Assembly: GCA_944354535.1 (NCBI GenBank)
Contig: CALVPY010000002.1
Location: 1-64,000, forward strand
Length of the DNA stretch: 64,000 nt
Source of the DNA: an uncultured Clostridia bacterium
GTDB taxonomy: Bacteria; Bacillota; Clostridia; Christensenellales; Borkfalkiaceae
Direction of reading: 5' to 3'
The position numbers and the translations under genes were made by a program. The notes below the pieces were generated by a model. It worked only from the letters and a program-made list of their open reading frames with translations. It had not been told where the DNA came from and made no database searches. Positions 28,685-35,661 of this stretch are shown piece after piece (within the stretch, counting starts at the first letter, position 1; every line of letters begins with the position of its first letter).

Positions 28685-28763
28685 GGGAAATAATCGCTGA
28701 TAATTTTCAATATTGTCGCAAAAAACCATATTATGACATACAATGAAGGCGAGGTGCCCTATC

Positions 28764-29840
28764 ATGAAGCTTTCTCTGTGCATGATCGTCAAAGATGAGG
28801 AAGAAGTGCTTTCGCGCTGTCTTTTGAGCGTAAAAGGCCTCTTCGACGAGATCGTCATAGCCGATACCGGGTCATCCGACGGGACTTGCGGCATCGCACG
28901 CTCCTTCGGCGCGGAACTTTATCATTTCCCCTGGAACGATGACTTTTCGGCCGCGCGCAACTTTTCTTTTTCCAAAGCTACGGGAGACTATCTCTTTTGG
29001 CTGGATGCCGACGACGTCCTCCCTCCCCCTTCGCGCGGCAGATTCCCTGCGCTGCGTACTCTTTTGGAGCGAGAGCAGCCGGATACCGTCTTTCTCCCCT
29101 ATGATACCGCCCCGGATGAAAACGGTGCACCGCGCATGACCTTCCGCCGCGAACGCGTGCTCAAACGCTCCCCTCTCGCCCGTTGGGTCGGGCGCGTCCA
29201 CGAATGCATCGTCCCCTTCGGGCGTCAATGTTCCTTTGATCTCAGCGTTCTGCATCTCAGCAGCAGCAAAGAGCGTAAAGATCGCAATCTGCGCATCTAC
29301 CGGAAATGGGCGGGGGAAGAGGCGCTCTCGGCGCGCGACCTGTTCTATTACGGGCGGGAACTTTACTATCATCGCCTGTATCCCGAGGCGATCGTCCGCC
29401 TCAGAGAGGCGATCTCGGCGGACGGCTGGTATGTCAACAAGATCGAGGCCTGCAAAGTGCTCGCTCTCTCCCATGAGGCAGAGGGCCGCCCGAAAGAAGC
29501 GGTCCTTGCTCTGATGGAGAGTTTTCTCTACGGAGAGCCCCGCGCCTCCGTCTGCTGCGACATTGCCCGCCTCCTCGGCGCGCAAAGGCAGCTCGGCGAG
29601 GCCGTATTCTGGTACGAAGCAGCCCTCGCCTGCCGCGACCATACGGCAGAAGGCGACTTCGAAACACCCGATTCGCGCTCCCTCACCCCCCTTCTGGGGC
29701 TCGTCTGCTGCTGCGACGCGCTCGGAGACCGCGAACGCGCCCTCGCCTTCCACCGGCGCACGGAGGAGCTCTTCCCCGATCACCCTGCCGTCCGCCACAA
29801 CCGCACCTATTTTGCCGGCCTCGAAAAGGAAAACAAGTAA
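28764..29840 (+). CDS. Family 2 glycosyltransferase with TPR-like C-terminus
   Basis: 358 residues. The GT-A fold begins with LSLCMIVKDEEEVLSRCL, followed by the nucleotide-sugar motif ADTGSSDGT and the metal-binding DADD (about residue 80). The second half (about 190-350) is helical, with TPR-like repeats (FYYGRELYYHRLYPEAI, LLGAQRQLGEAVFWYEAAL). This is the layout of SunS-like GT2 proteins that glycosylate peptides or cell-surface polymers. GAGGTG lies 7 bases before the ATG. It is alone on the plus strand and ends at a bidirectional terminator. Confidence 0.85.
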   Translation: MKLSLCMIVKDEEEVLSRCLLSVKGLFDEIVIADTGSSDGTCGIARSFGAELYHFPWNDDFSAARNFSFSKATGDYLFWLDADDVLPPPSRGRFPALRTLLEREQPDTVFLPYDTAPDENGAPRMTFRRERVLKRSPLARWVGRVHECIVPFGRQCSFDLSVLHLSSSKERKDRNLRIYRKWAGEEALSARDLFYYGRELYYHRLYPEAIVRLREAISADGWYVNKIEACKVLALSHEAEGRPKEAVLALMESFLYGEPRASVCCDIARLLGAQRQLGEAVFWYEAALACRDHTAEGDFETPDSRSLTPLLGLVCCCDALGDRERALAFHRRTEELFPDHPAVRHNRTYFAGLEKENK

Positions 29841-29869
29841 GAAAAAGCCCGCAGCTGCGGGCTTTTTTC
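29841..29869. terminator. Bidirectional terminator between convergent genes
   Basis: The perfect palindrome GCCCGCAGCTGCGGGC is flanked by A5 on the left and T6 on the right, serving both the glycosyltransferase and the CBS gene. Confidence 0.88.
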
Positions 29870-30578
29870 ACTCTTCGAGGTATTTCAAAAGGCGGGGGAT
29901 GTCGGAAGAAGTCAGAATGTTCAGAATGGGCTCCCCCCAATTCCCGTGCGGCGTAACGATGACGGCAAGGAGCTTCCGATTGTCCGCAAAGGCATCCACG
30001 GCGTCCTGAACGGGCGTCTCCTTGCCCAAGATGCGGTAATAGCGCATGAGATCTTCCTCCCGCAGGACATCCTCGCAGGGCAGGCTCAGCAGCTCTTCCA
30101 GCGCGCCGCCCTCCGCAAGAAGATTGCCCATCGCCCGCACGAGACGTCGGTTGTTGAGCATCCCCACGGGCTTTTCGCCGCGATAGACGGGCAGATTGGA
30201 ATAATCGCTCCTCGCGATCTTGATGAGCGCCTCCTCCACCGTCTGTTTGGAGGAAATGCCCGTCACCTTCTTTTCCCGCAATTCCTTCAGGCGGGGCGGG
30301 CTGGAGAGAAGCTCGGCAATGTGCGTCAGCAGCTGCGTGATCTCGTCGCAGGGCTCTGCTACGACGCGGTCCGTTGTCGTCGTATGCACGATGACGTTGC
30401 GGAGCTTCGCACAGAAGACGAGATCGTCCTCATACTTGCGCACGACGGGGTTATGATCGGCACAGCGGCGGACGAGGTCGGAAAAGTTGAGATTGCCCTT
30501 GCCGCGGTAGAGCGCGCGCAGGCGGGCATCGATAATGTTATAGGCGGAGATGAACTCCATGGCATTGTTCTGCGGCAT
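29868..30578 (-). CDS. CBS-domain protein
   Basis: 236 residues. The first 95 residues are helical (MEFISAYNIIDARLRALY). Two CBS domains follow (about 100-160 and 165-230; NLPVYRGEKPVGMLNNRRL, KLLAVIVTPHGNWGEPILNILTSSDI). CBS pairs bind adenine nucleotides or similar ligands; the helical head resembles HEPN-like or DUF4145-type modules but is not secure. The start at 30578 (MPQNNAMEF) avoids an Arg-rich upstream stretch. The gene is probably monocistronic. Confidence 0.75.
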   Translation of the reverse strand: MPQNNAMEFISAYNIIDARLRALYRGKGNLNFSDLVRRCADHNPVVRKYEDDLVFCAKLRNVIVHTTTTDRVVAEPCDEITQLLTHIAELLSSPPRLKELREKKVTGISSKQTVEEALIKIARSDYSNLPVYRGEKPVGMLNNRRLVRAMGNLLAEGGALEELLSLPCEDVLREEDLMRYYRILGKETPVQDAVDAFADNRKLLAVIVTPHGNWGEPILNILTSSDIPRLLKYLEE

Positions 30579-30619
30579 ACGGGGCCTCCTCGGCCGCACT
30601 GCATGGCGGCCTCAAAATG

Positions 30620-30648
30620 AGTATAGCACATCTTTGAGCCGCTTGCAA
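30620..30648 (-). promoter_or_regulatory. Promoter of the CBS gene
   Basis: TTGCAA, 17-base spacer, extended -10 TGcTATACT on the minus strand. Confidence 0.7.
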
Positions 30649-30651
30649 GAC

Positions 30652-31314
30652 CTAAAATTCCTTTTTTTGCCGAAGCATGAGACGGCGGCGCGTCTCGATC
30701 AGGCGATACTCCCGCTCACGGGGCAGCGTGAAGCGCCCCACTAAGGCCGGAGAGGCGAATGCAAGCCTCCCTGCGGCGTCGGCAACGGCAGCGTATCCGA
30801 AGCCGCACAGGGCGACAGGAAGGCCGTAAAAAAAGGCCTGTGCGCGGATAAGCATGAGTTCCAGCCCCTCATTCAGCTCTTCGAAGATACATAAAACGGC
30901 ATCCGCCCCCGAAAGGGAGAGCGTCTCGATCACTTTGGGGAAACACAGATCCTCCCCCACGACGACCCCCAGACGCCCCGCGGCAGTCTCATACACCTTG
31001 ACCCCCGCGCCCGAGCCGTATTCGCTGCCGTCGATGTGATTCGTGAGATCGGAAACGCCCAAAATGCGCCCGCGCTCGGCAACGACAGCCGATTTGCGGC
31101 GGATCCCGCGGGCGTCCGTATAGCATCCGCACACGACGGCGCAGCGCAGCAGCTTGGAACGAAGCGCCACCTCTTCCAAAAGAGCGGTCTCCCCCTTGAG
31201 TTCCCGCTCATAGCTCACCTCCCCCAGCGCGGAGAACGGATAACACACGACATCCGCCCCCGCCTCCTCCCCGACCGAATCAAGCCTGCCGCTCGTTACA
31301 AAACAGATCCGCAT
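30652..31314 (-). CDS. Nitrilase-superfamily protein lacking catalytic residues
   Basis: 220 residues with the fold pattern of carbon-nitrogen hydrolases: KSAVVAERGRILGVSDL aligns with the usual SAVVIDPDGxILGxYRK, and RLGVVVGEDLCFPKVIETL with GVxICYDLRFPE. In this alignment the catalytic Lys is replaced (VSDLTNHI) and the nucleophilic Cys is Gly120; Cys124 sits four residues later in the Arg position. The protein is therefore probably inactive as an amidase, or uses a different chemistry. GGGGGGATGTC precedes the ATG. It stands alone. Confidence 0.65.
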   Translation of the reverse strand: MRICFVTSGRLDSVGEEAGADVVCYPFSALGEVSYERELKGETALLEEVALRSKLLRCAVVCGCYTDARGIRRKSAVVAERGRILGVSDLTNHIDGSEYGSGAGVKVYETAAGRLGVVVGEDLCFPKVIETLSLSGADAVLCIFEELNEGLELMLIRAQAFFYGLPVALCGFGYAAVADAAGRLAFASPALVGRFTLPREREYRLIETRRRLMLRQKKEF

Positions 31315-31439
31315 GACATCCCCCCCGTCCATTGTATTACGCCGCGAAAGAAGGTGTGCGCGGAAGCGTGCTCGCCGCAAACGCAATCAAAGAAAAACAC
31401 CGTAAAGAAAAAATTTTGTCCGAAAGCCGAGAAAAATAC

Positions 31440-31467
31440 TTGACACACGGCGAATAATCGATATAAT
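31440..31467 (+). promoter_or_regulatory. Promoter of tRNA-Pro
   Basis: TTGACA (31440-31445), 16-base spacer, TATAAT (31462-31467); the tRNA starts 18 bases after the -10. Confidence 0.85.
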
Positions 31468-31484
31468 AGAGAGGTACTTTTCAT

Positions 31485-31561
31485 TGAGGTGTAGCGCAGT
31501 TTGGTAGCGCGCTTGGTTAGGGACCAAGAGGTCGTGGGTTCAAGTCCCGTCACCTCAACCA
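31485..31561 (+). tRNA. tRNA-Pro, anticodon AGG, CCA encoded
   Basis: A 77-base cloverleaf can be folded by hand: acceptor TGAGGTG/CACCTCA, D-stem GCGC/GCGC, anticodon stem CTTGG/CCAAG with loop TTAGGGA, T-stem GTGGG/CCCGT closing around TTCAAGT, then A and CCA. The anticodon (31519-31521) is AGG, which reads CCU and would need A34 or inosine at the wobble position. Most bacterial proline tRNAs carry TGG, GGG or CGG. Confidence 0.93.
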
Positions 31562-31563
31562 AA

Positions 31564-31599
31564 AATCGGAGATCTGCTTTTGCGGGTCTCCGATTTTTT
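31564..31599 (+). terminator. Terminator of tRNA-Pro
   Basis: AATCGGAGA/TCTCCGATT stem followed by TTTTT, immediately after the CCA. The same hairpin is duplicated at 31918-31954. Confidence 0.88.
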
Positions 31600-31886
31600 G
31601 CCGAGCGGCAGAGTTTGGATGTGCGAGCTCTTGGTCCAAAGCCAAGCGCGCTCTCGCGGAAAGGGCTCCCGCGCAGATGCGAAAGCAGATGCGTGGGAAA
31701 AGGGTGAGCAGGCGCTTTTTTGCCAAAGCCCCGGTGGGGCTTTGACCGCCTGCGAACTTGGAAATGGCACATGGAACGTGCCATTTCCTGACCGAGCGCG
31801 GACACTACCGCGCGAGACGAACAAGCCGTTTGGTCAAGCCGCGAGGAACGCAGCGGCGGGCTTTGCGGCTTTGTTCCGACGCAGGG

Positions 31887-31915
31887 GGTCGTGGCTCCCG
31901 CCGTCACCTCAACCA
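31887..31915 (+). pseudogene. tRNA-Pro 3' fragment in repeat copy 1
   Basis: The sequence matches the variable region, part of the T-arm and the full acceptor 3' strand plus CCA of the intact tRNA, but the T-loop is replaced by CTCCCG, so it cannot form a tRNA. Confidence 0.7.
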
Positions 31916-32125
31916 AAAATCGGAGATCTGCTTTTGCGGGTCTCCGATTTTTTGCTGCGGCAACAGAGTTTGGATGTGCGAGCTCTTGATCCAAAGCCAA
32001 GCGCGCTCCCGCGGAAAGGGCTCCCGCGCAGATGCGAAAGCAGATGCGCGGAAAAAGGAGGATCAAGCCGTTTGGTCAAGCCGCGAGGAACGCAGCGGCG
32101 GGCTTTGCGGCTTTGTTCCGACGCA

Positions 32126-32163
32126 GGGACTAAGAGGTCGTGGCTCCCGCCGTCACCTCGACC
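32126..32163 (+). pseudogene. tRNA-Pro 3' fragment in repeat copy 2
   Basis: A longer fragment starting in the anticodon arm (GGGACTAAGAGGTCGTGG) and ending CACCTCGACCA, with the same T-loop replacement as in copy 1. Confidence 0.7.
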
Positions 32164-32192
32164 ATCTTTGTTGCACGAAAAGGCTGCAAGAC

Positions 32193-32231
32193 AAAAAACC
32201 ATGAAAAACAATACGCTTTTCATGGTTTTTT
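32193..32231 (+). terminator. Strong hairpin closing the tRNA repeat region
   Basis: AAAAAACCATGAAAA pairs perfectly (15 bp) with TTTTCATGGTTTTTT over a 9-base loop. It works in both directions. Confidence 0.8.
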
Positions 32232-32354
32232 GTTATTTTGACTTTGAGAAAGAAAAATGTGGCAGCTACTCCATCGTTTTGGAAAACCTTATGTTAGAAT
32301 ATAAGTAAGCATTCACAATAAGGAATGCAAATATCAGATAAAGTGGTATAATGA

Positions 32355-32651
32355 ATGGGAGGCGGCATTCCGAGCGGCGGAGTGACGATCGTAGAAATAT
32401 CTGAACAAAGAAGCTTAAAGCCGACAGGCAAACCAAACTCACGTACAGACTTATATGTAAACGGCAAAAGGAAACAAAGCAGATGGTACGACCATAACGG
32501 AAAAGCAATAAGAAATAGGGATCATTTTCATCAGGATGGCGATCATACACATACTTTTCCTCATGATCATCCATGGGATCGGAGCAAAAGACCTCCGAGA
32601 AGTCCAAACGGGATATCGCCTGATCACGAAAATTATCCGGAGGAGAATTAA
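32355..32651 (+). CDS. Orphan polymorphic-toxin C-terminal domain
   Basis: 98 residues. The pattern RWYDHNGKAIRNRDHFH, then THTFPHDHPWDRS and PPRSPNG, is the kind of His-rich tip found at the C-termini of RHS/YD-repeat and other polymorphic toxins. No delivery or repeat domain precedes it: a stop codon lies directly before the ATG and no ribosome-binding site is evident, so this looks like a displaced toxin tip and may not be translated well. A GTG at residue 10 is an alternative start. The base composition is AT-richer than the surroundings. The probable immunity gene starts 3 bases after the stop. Activity (nuclease or other) is not established. Confidence 0.6.
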   Translation: MGGGIPSGGVTIVEISEQRSLKPTGKPNSRTDLYVNGKRKQSRWYDHNGKAIRNRDHFHQDGDHTHTFPHDHPWDRSKRPPRSPNGISPDHENYPEEN

Positions 32652-32654
32652 CGG

Positions 32655-33101
32655 ATGAAAGAAAAAATAAAATCTGAAATGCGTTCTTGTGAAATATGCG
32701 GGTATCCTGTCGTCAATTATGAATCGGGAGTTTGTATGCGTTGCGAGAAATGCGGATGGCAGAGCGGTGGGGAAAATATAGAATATGAGGAAAAATACGG
32801 TATTAGTTATCCCATGGTGGTGCCGCTTTCTCGGGCAAAAATGCAATACAAAGCGGGGAAGCCTTTTAAGGCGACTTTCGAGGATTTCATCCATGGATTA
32901 GATTTTTACAGTGAAATGGCTTTTACCTATAAAGGTGAAAAATATGGTGTATGTTACAGAAATGATTATTCTGTACTATTTTATAATGCCATGCAGGCAT
33001 GGTCGTTTCCGACGAAGGATGAGTTTTATAAGTCTGCAAGTATTGACGGAAACCTGTTGAAAGATATATGGGATAAAGTGCAGGATCCCCATTATATGTA
33101 A
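32655..33101 (+). CDS. Probable immunity protein with CxxC zinc ribbon
   Basis: 148 residues. The N-terminus has CEICGY...CMRCEKCGW, a zinc-ribbon of the CPCC type that occurs in immunity-like proteins, followed by an alpha/beta domain (FEDFIHGLDFYSEMAFTYKG, FLYNAMQ-like FYNAMQAWSF). GGAGGAGAA precedes the ATG. The tight spacing after the toxin tip and the shared AT-rich composition support a toxin-immunity pair acquired together. The family was not identified by name. Confidence 0.6.
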   Translation: MKEKIKSEMRSCEICGYPVVNYESGVCMRCEKCGWQSGGENIEYEEKYGISYPMVVPLSRAKMQYKAGKPFKATFEDFIHGLDFYSEMAFTYKGEKYGVCYRNDYSVLFYNAMQAWSFPTKDEFYKSASIDGNLLKDIWDKVQDPHYM

Positions 33102-33177
33102 ATGGGGGGAATAGAAAAACATACGCGAACTATAATGTATCAATGAGACAGTTTGAGTCTGCCGGGGGCAGCCACAC

Positions 33178-33211
33178 AAAAAAGGAGTTGACTTGCGTCA
33201 GCTCCTTTTTG
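33178..33211. terminator. Terminator after the immunity gene
   Basis: AAAAAGGAGTTGAC/GTCAGCTCCTTTTT with a TTGC loop and one G-T pair; usable in both directions. Confidence 0.85.
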
Positions 33212-33232
33212 TACGTTCTTGCAATATTTCGC

Positions 33233-33265
33233 GCGGCGGGGCAGGGCTATGCCCTGCCCCGCCGC
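33233..33265. repeat. Long GC-only hairpin without U-tract
   Basis: GCGGCGGGGCAGGGC pairs perfectly (15 bp) with GCCCTGCCCCGCCGC over a TAT loop, 18 bases beyond the 3' end of the DUF1700-like gene. Confidence 0.6.
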
Positions 33266-33283
33266 ACAATATCACCCGAAAGC

Positions 33284-33955
33284 TCAACGGCGGTCCTTCG
33301 GGGAAAGGCGGATCCTTTCGCGCATGAAGAGGATGAGCGCGGGAAGGAAGATGCACAGCGACACCAAAAAGTTCGGATAGAAAAAATATCGCGTCGACCA
33401 TACGCCCTCCCCCATCAAGTCGCGGTGGATGCGAGATTCAAACAGGCAAGGGAACACAAAATTCAACTCGTGATCGCTCCCCGGCGTATAATTGAAGAGA
33501 AAATCGGGCAGCAGCAGGATGGTCGAGGCGATCCATGAGGCCAGCATGACGCCCAAGATCAAAAAATCGTACCAGCGGTAGCTGCCGCGTTTGAGGATAA
33601 CATACAAAACGATGATGACGACGATTCCCGCAATGCATACAGGCATCGAGGCGCGGTAGACATCGAGCCGCGCCACCAGAAGGGAAGCAAGCATCTCGAG
33701 AACGGAGATACATAAGGCAAGGATGCCCATGCCCAGCGCAAAGGCAAATTTGTTGCGGCGGGGAATGCGGCTCTTTGCGATCTCTTCGATGTTCTCCACC
33801 GCCGCTTTGAAAGCTTCGTCCTCATAGGCGCCGTCTGCAAGGCGCATCTCGTACTCGTCACGGCAGGCAAGAATGAGCTCGCGTTCCAGCTTTCTGTCGC
33901 TCACGCCATACCCTTTCATCGTCTCACGGACGTACTGCGCGATCTTATCGTTCAT
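33284..33955 (-). CDS. DUF1700/permease-prefix-like membrane protein paired with PadR
   Basis: 223 residues. A charged helical N-terminus (MNDKIAQYVRETMKGYGVSDRKLERELILACRDEYEMRL) is followed by about five membrane spans (from FAFALGMGILALCISVLEML to FLVSLCIFLPALILF). Genes like this commonly follow padR genes in Bacillota, where the PadR protein controls the membrane protein. The ATG at 33955 overlaps the padR stop codon. AAGGAGGG precedes it. Function of the membrane protein is unknown; envelope-stress response is a guess. Confidence 0.75.
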   Translation of the reverse strand: MNDKIAQYVRETMKGYGVSDRKLERELILACRDEYEMRLADGAYEDEAFKAAVENIEEIAKSRIPRRNKFAFALGMGILALCISVLEMLASLLVARLDVYRASMPVCIAGIVVIIVLYVILKRGSYRWYDFLILGVMLASWIASTILLLPDFLFNYTPGSDHELNFVFPCLFESRIHRDLMGEGVWSTRYFFYPNFLVSLCIFLPALILFMRERIRLSPKDRR

Positions 33956-34290
33956 TGTGAATTCCCTCCTTGAATGAGATTTTTGAGTGTTCTTAGCGAG
34001 CCAAGATAGGCTTCGCGGCTCAGAAGGTAGTACTCCCTGCCCTTTTCGGTGAGGGAATAGTACCTTCGGTCCATGCCCGTGCGGCTCTCCCCCGAATAGG
34101 ACTTGATCTTCCCCTCTTCGAGGAGCCGCTTCATCACCATGAGTAGGGAGGGATTGGTGATCCTGATCTCCCCTCCGCCGCATTCGGTGATGCGCTTGAC
34201 GAGGCTGTAGAGATAGTCGTCCCGCTCGTATAACAGCGCGCAGACAACGATCTCCGTGTAGCCCTTGATAAATTCGCTCGACTGCACCAT
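33952..34290 (-). CDS. PadR-family transcriptional regulator
   Basis: 112 residues, a typical short PadR: winged helix with YLYSLVKRITE, SLLMVMKRLLEEGKIKSY and the wing RRYYSLTEKGREYY, then a short dimerisation helix. PadR proteins are ligand-controlled repressors that usually regulate their own operon. An inverted repeat directly downstream of the promoter is a candidate operator. Four-base overlap with the membrane-protein gene. Confidence 0.88.
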   Translation of the reverse strand: MVQSSEFIKGYTEIVVCALLYERDDYLYSLVKRITECGGGEIRITNPSLLMVMKRLLEEGKIKSYSGESRTGMDRRYYSLTEKGREYYLLSREAYLGSLRTLKNLIQGGNSQ

Positions 34291-34326
34291 CGCCGCCTCC
34301 TTATGTCGTTCTCCTAATGCTTCGTC

Positions 34327-34343
34327 AAACTACTGTTTAGTTT
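34327..34343. promoter_or_regulatory. Candidate PadR operator
   Basis: AAACTA-N5-TAGTTT lies between the -10 box and the padR start, where bound protein would block transcription. The interleaved TAGTT-T-AACTA (34338-34348) extends the symmetry. Confidence 0.5.
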
Positions 34344-34355
34344 AACTACATATAT

Positions 34356-34384
34356 ACTATACCATACGTTCCTCTCTTTGTCAA
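34356..34384 (-). promoter_or_regulatory. Promoter of the padR operon
   Basis: TTGACA (complement of 34379-34384), 17-base spacer, TATAGT (complement of 34356-34361). Confidence 0.82.
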
Positions 34385-34430
34385 GGGGTTCGGAAATATT
34401 TTTTCCGCTTTTTCCTCAATATCCTCCCTC

Positions 34431-34459
34431 TTGACAGAAACAGAGCGCGGGTGTAAAAT
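34431..34459 (+). promoter_or_regulatory. Promoter of the flavin-reductase-like gene
   Basis: TTGACA (34431-34436), 17-base spacer, TAAAAT (34454-34459), then ACAGGAGAA before the start codon. Confidence 0.8.
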
Positions 34460-34483
34460 AGAAGAAAGAAACAGGAGAACACC

Positions 34484-35392
34484 ATGAGCAGCTTCAAAGA
34501 TCTACGCATCGTCGACAATTTCTATCAGACTTCCTCCTTCTTCCCCATGCCCACCGTGCTCGTCGGCACGATCGCGGAGAACGGCAAGACCAACCTCGGC
34601 TCTTACTCGCTCTGCTTCCCCTATTACATTGCAGGGAAGGACCGCTATGCCATGCTCCTCGAGTGCCGCAACAGCTCCAACACGGCGCAGAACATTTTGC
34701 GTTCCAAGAAGGCTTCCTTAAACTTTATCCCCGACGACAGAAAGTACTTCCGCGAGGCGGTACGCCTCGGCTTCCCCGGGGACACGACGGACGAAAAGAT
34801 GAAGGACTGCCTCTTCACATTAGAAGACGGCATCGCGGGCGGAGAACGGCCCAAAGTCGTTGCCGAGGCTTTCCAGGTCTTCGAATGCACCTGGAACGAC
34901 GCCCTCGAGGACGCCTATCTCGACAAGCCCGGCTGTCTCGAAGGCTACGAACCGCCCTACCGCAACTTCAACGGCATCACGAGCAAGTTCGGCGCGCACT
35001 TTATCCTCAATATCGATAAGATCCTGATCAAACCCCGCTACTATGATACCATCATCAACGGCGTCAAGGCGAGCGGCTTCCCGCCCGTGCCCGTCGATTA
35101 CGGCTACCGCGACAGCACCAACTTCTGGTGCTCGCGATTCAGAAAGCCCTTCCCCGAAAAGATCCAGGCAAAAGAGGGAGACGCGATGTCTGTGCGCTAT
35201 GCGGCGGAGCGCATCGATCCCGACGTCAAGTTCACGGACGGCGCGTGCGCCAAGCTCACCAAGATCCCGCGCGTCTTCTTAAAAGCCGCCCTGCAGCAGA
35301 TGGTGGATATTGCGAAGGAAGAGGGCATCACTCTCATCGACGAAGCGGCGCTCACCGTCATCAACGATAAGCGCCGAAAGGAAAAGAAATAA
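34484..35392 (+). CDS. Flavin-reductase-like FMN-binding protein
   Basis: 302 residues. The N-terminal two thirds match the split-barrel flavin reductase-like domain (FFPMPTVLVGTIAENGKTNLGSYS, RNSSNTAQNILRSKKASLNF, KFGAHFILNIDKILIK), which binds FMN and is used in flavin reductases or flavoredoxins. The final 80 residues (KLTKIPRVFLKAALQQMVDIAKEEGI) form a separate helical part reminiscent of PCP-red/light-independent reductase C-termini. Partner and substrate unknown. Single gene with its own promoter. Confidence 0.75.
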   Translation: MSSFKDLRIVDNFYQTSSFFPMPTVLVGTIAENGKTNLGSYSLCFPYYIAGKDRYAMLLECRNSSNTAQNILRSKKASLNFIPDDRKYFREAVRLGFPGDTTDEKMKDCLFTLEDGIAGGERPKVVAEAFQVFECTWNDALEDAYLDKPGCLEGYEPPYRNFNGITSKFGAHFILNIDKILIKPRYYDTIINGVKASGFPPVPVDYGYRDSTNFWCSRFRKPFPEKIQAKEGDAMSVRYAAERIDPDVKFTDGACAKLTKIPRVFLKAALQQMVDIAKEEGITLIDEAALTVINDKRRKEKK

Positions 35393-35398
35393 GTTTTT

Positions 35399-35428
35399 GG
35401 GGCGCCGCGGCAAAAGCCGCGGCGCCCC
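35399..35428. repeat. Long GC-only hairpin without U-tract
   Basis: GGGGCGCCGCGGC/GCCGCGGCGCCCC, 13 bp perfect with an AAAA loop, 7 bases after the flavin-reductase-like stop codon. No T-run follows on either strand. Confidence 0.6.
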
Positions 35429-35475
35429 GCTCCGCCAAAAAACCACAAAATATGGAAAAATTCACCTATTTTTCG

Positions 35476-35504
35476 TTGCTTTTTTGTGCAACTTGTGATA
35501 TAAT
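35476..35504 (+). promoter_or_regulatory. Extended -10 promoter of a short plus-strand transcript
   Basis: TTGCTT (35476-35481), 17-base spacer ending in TGa, TATAAT (35499-35504). Confidence 0.65.
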
Positions 35505-35510
35505 ATCAGT

Positions 35511-35614
35511 GTAATGCGGCAGAGGAATTTATGGTCGCATCCATGGATTGTTATCCCCTTATTTTCTCCTTTGTAATGACCGCCCCGGAATTGTCCGGGG
35601 CGGTCGTGCTTTTT
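35511..35614 (+). ncRNA. Candidate small RNA (about 104 nt)
   Basis: A good promoter and a good plus-strand terminator enclose about 104 bases with no long gene. Inside is AGAGGA followed by an ATG at 35531, but that frame runs through the terminator, so either it is a small RNA or a terminated leader. It faces the YitT gene convergently. Confidence 0.4.
35578..35614 (+). terminator. Plus-strand terminator
   Basis: GACCGCCCCGGA/TCCGGGGCGGTC, 12 bp perfect with a 4-base loop, followed by GTGCTTTTT. On the minus strand no T-run follows. Confidence 0.7.
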
Positions 35615-35661
35615 CCGCACCATGTCGGCACACAGCGGCCGAAGGGCGGTATTTTCATTTT

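Larger units (their letters stand above)
31562..32163 (+). repeat. Two imperfect copies of a tRNA-linked repeat
   Basis: Copy 1 runs from 31562 to 31915 and copy 2 from 31916 to 32163. Each starts with the tRNA terminator hairpin, continues with the same GC-rich sequence and ends with a damaged tRNA 3' end (GGTCGTGGCTCCCG then CCGTCACCTC-ACCA). Copy 1 carries about 105 extra bases with two perfect hairpins: AAAGCCCC/GGGGCTTT (31725-31743) and GGAAATGGCAC/GTGCCATTTCC (31760-31788). No protein-coding signature is seen; long open frames on both strands are a by-product of base composition. Confidence 0.8.

Noticed and set aside
28738..28745. CATACAAT before the glycosyltransferase as a sporulation promoter
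   Set aside because: No matching -35 and the octamer is expected about twice by chance on both strands of the window.
31725..31788. CRISPR-like array in the tRNA repeat region
   Set aside because: There are only two long, unequal copies, no short regular repeats with unique spacers and no cas genes.
31296..32308. Long open frames on both strands through the tRNA repeat region (about 240-256 residues)
   Set aside because: They run through the intact tRNA or its terminator and repeat copies, have no start signals and resemble no protein family.
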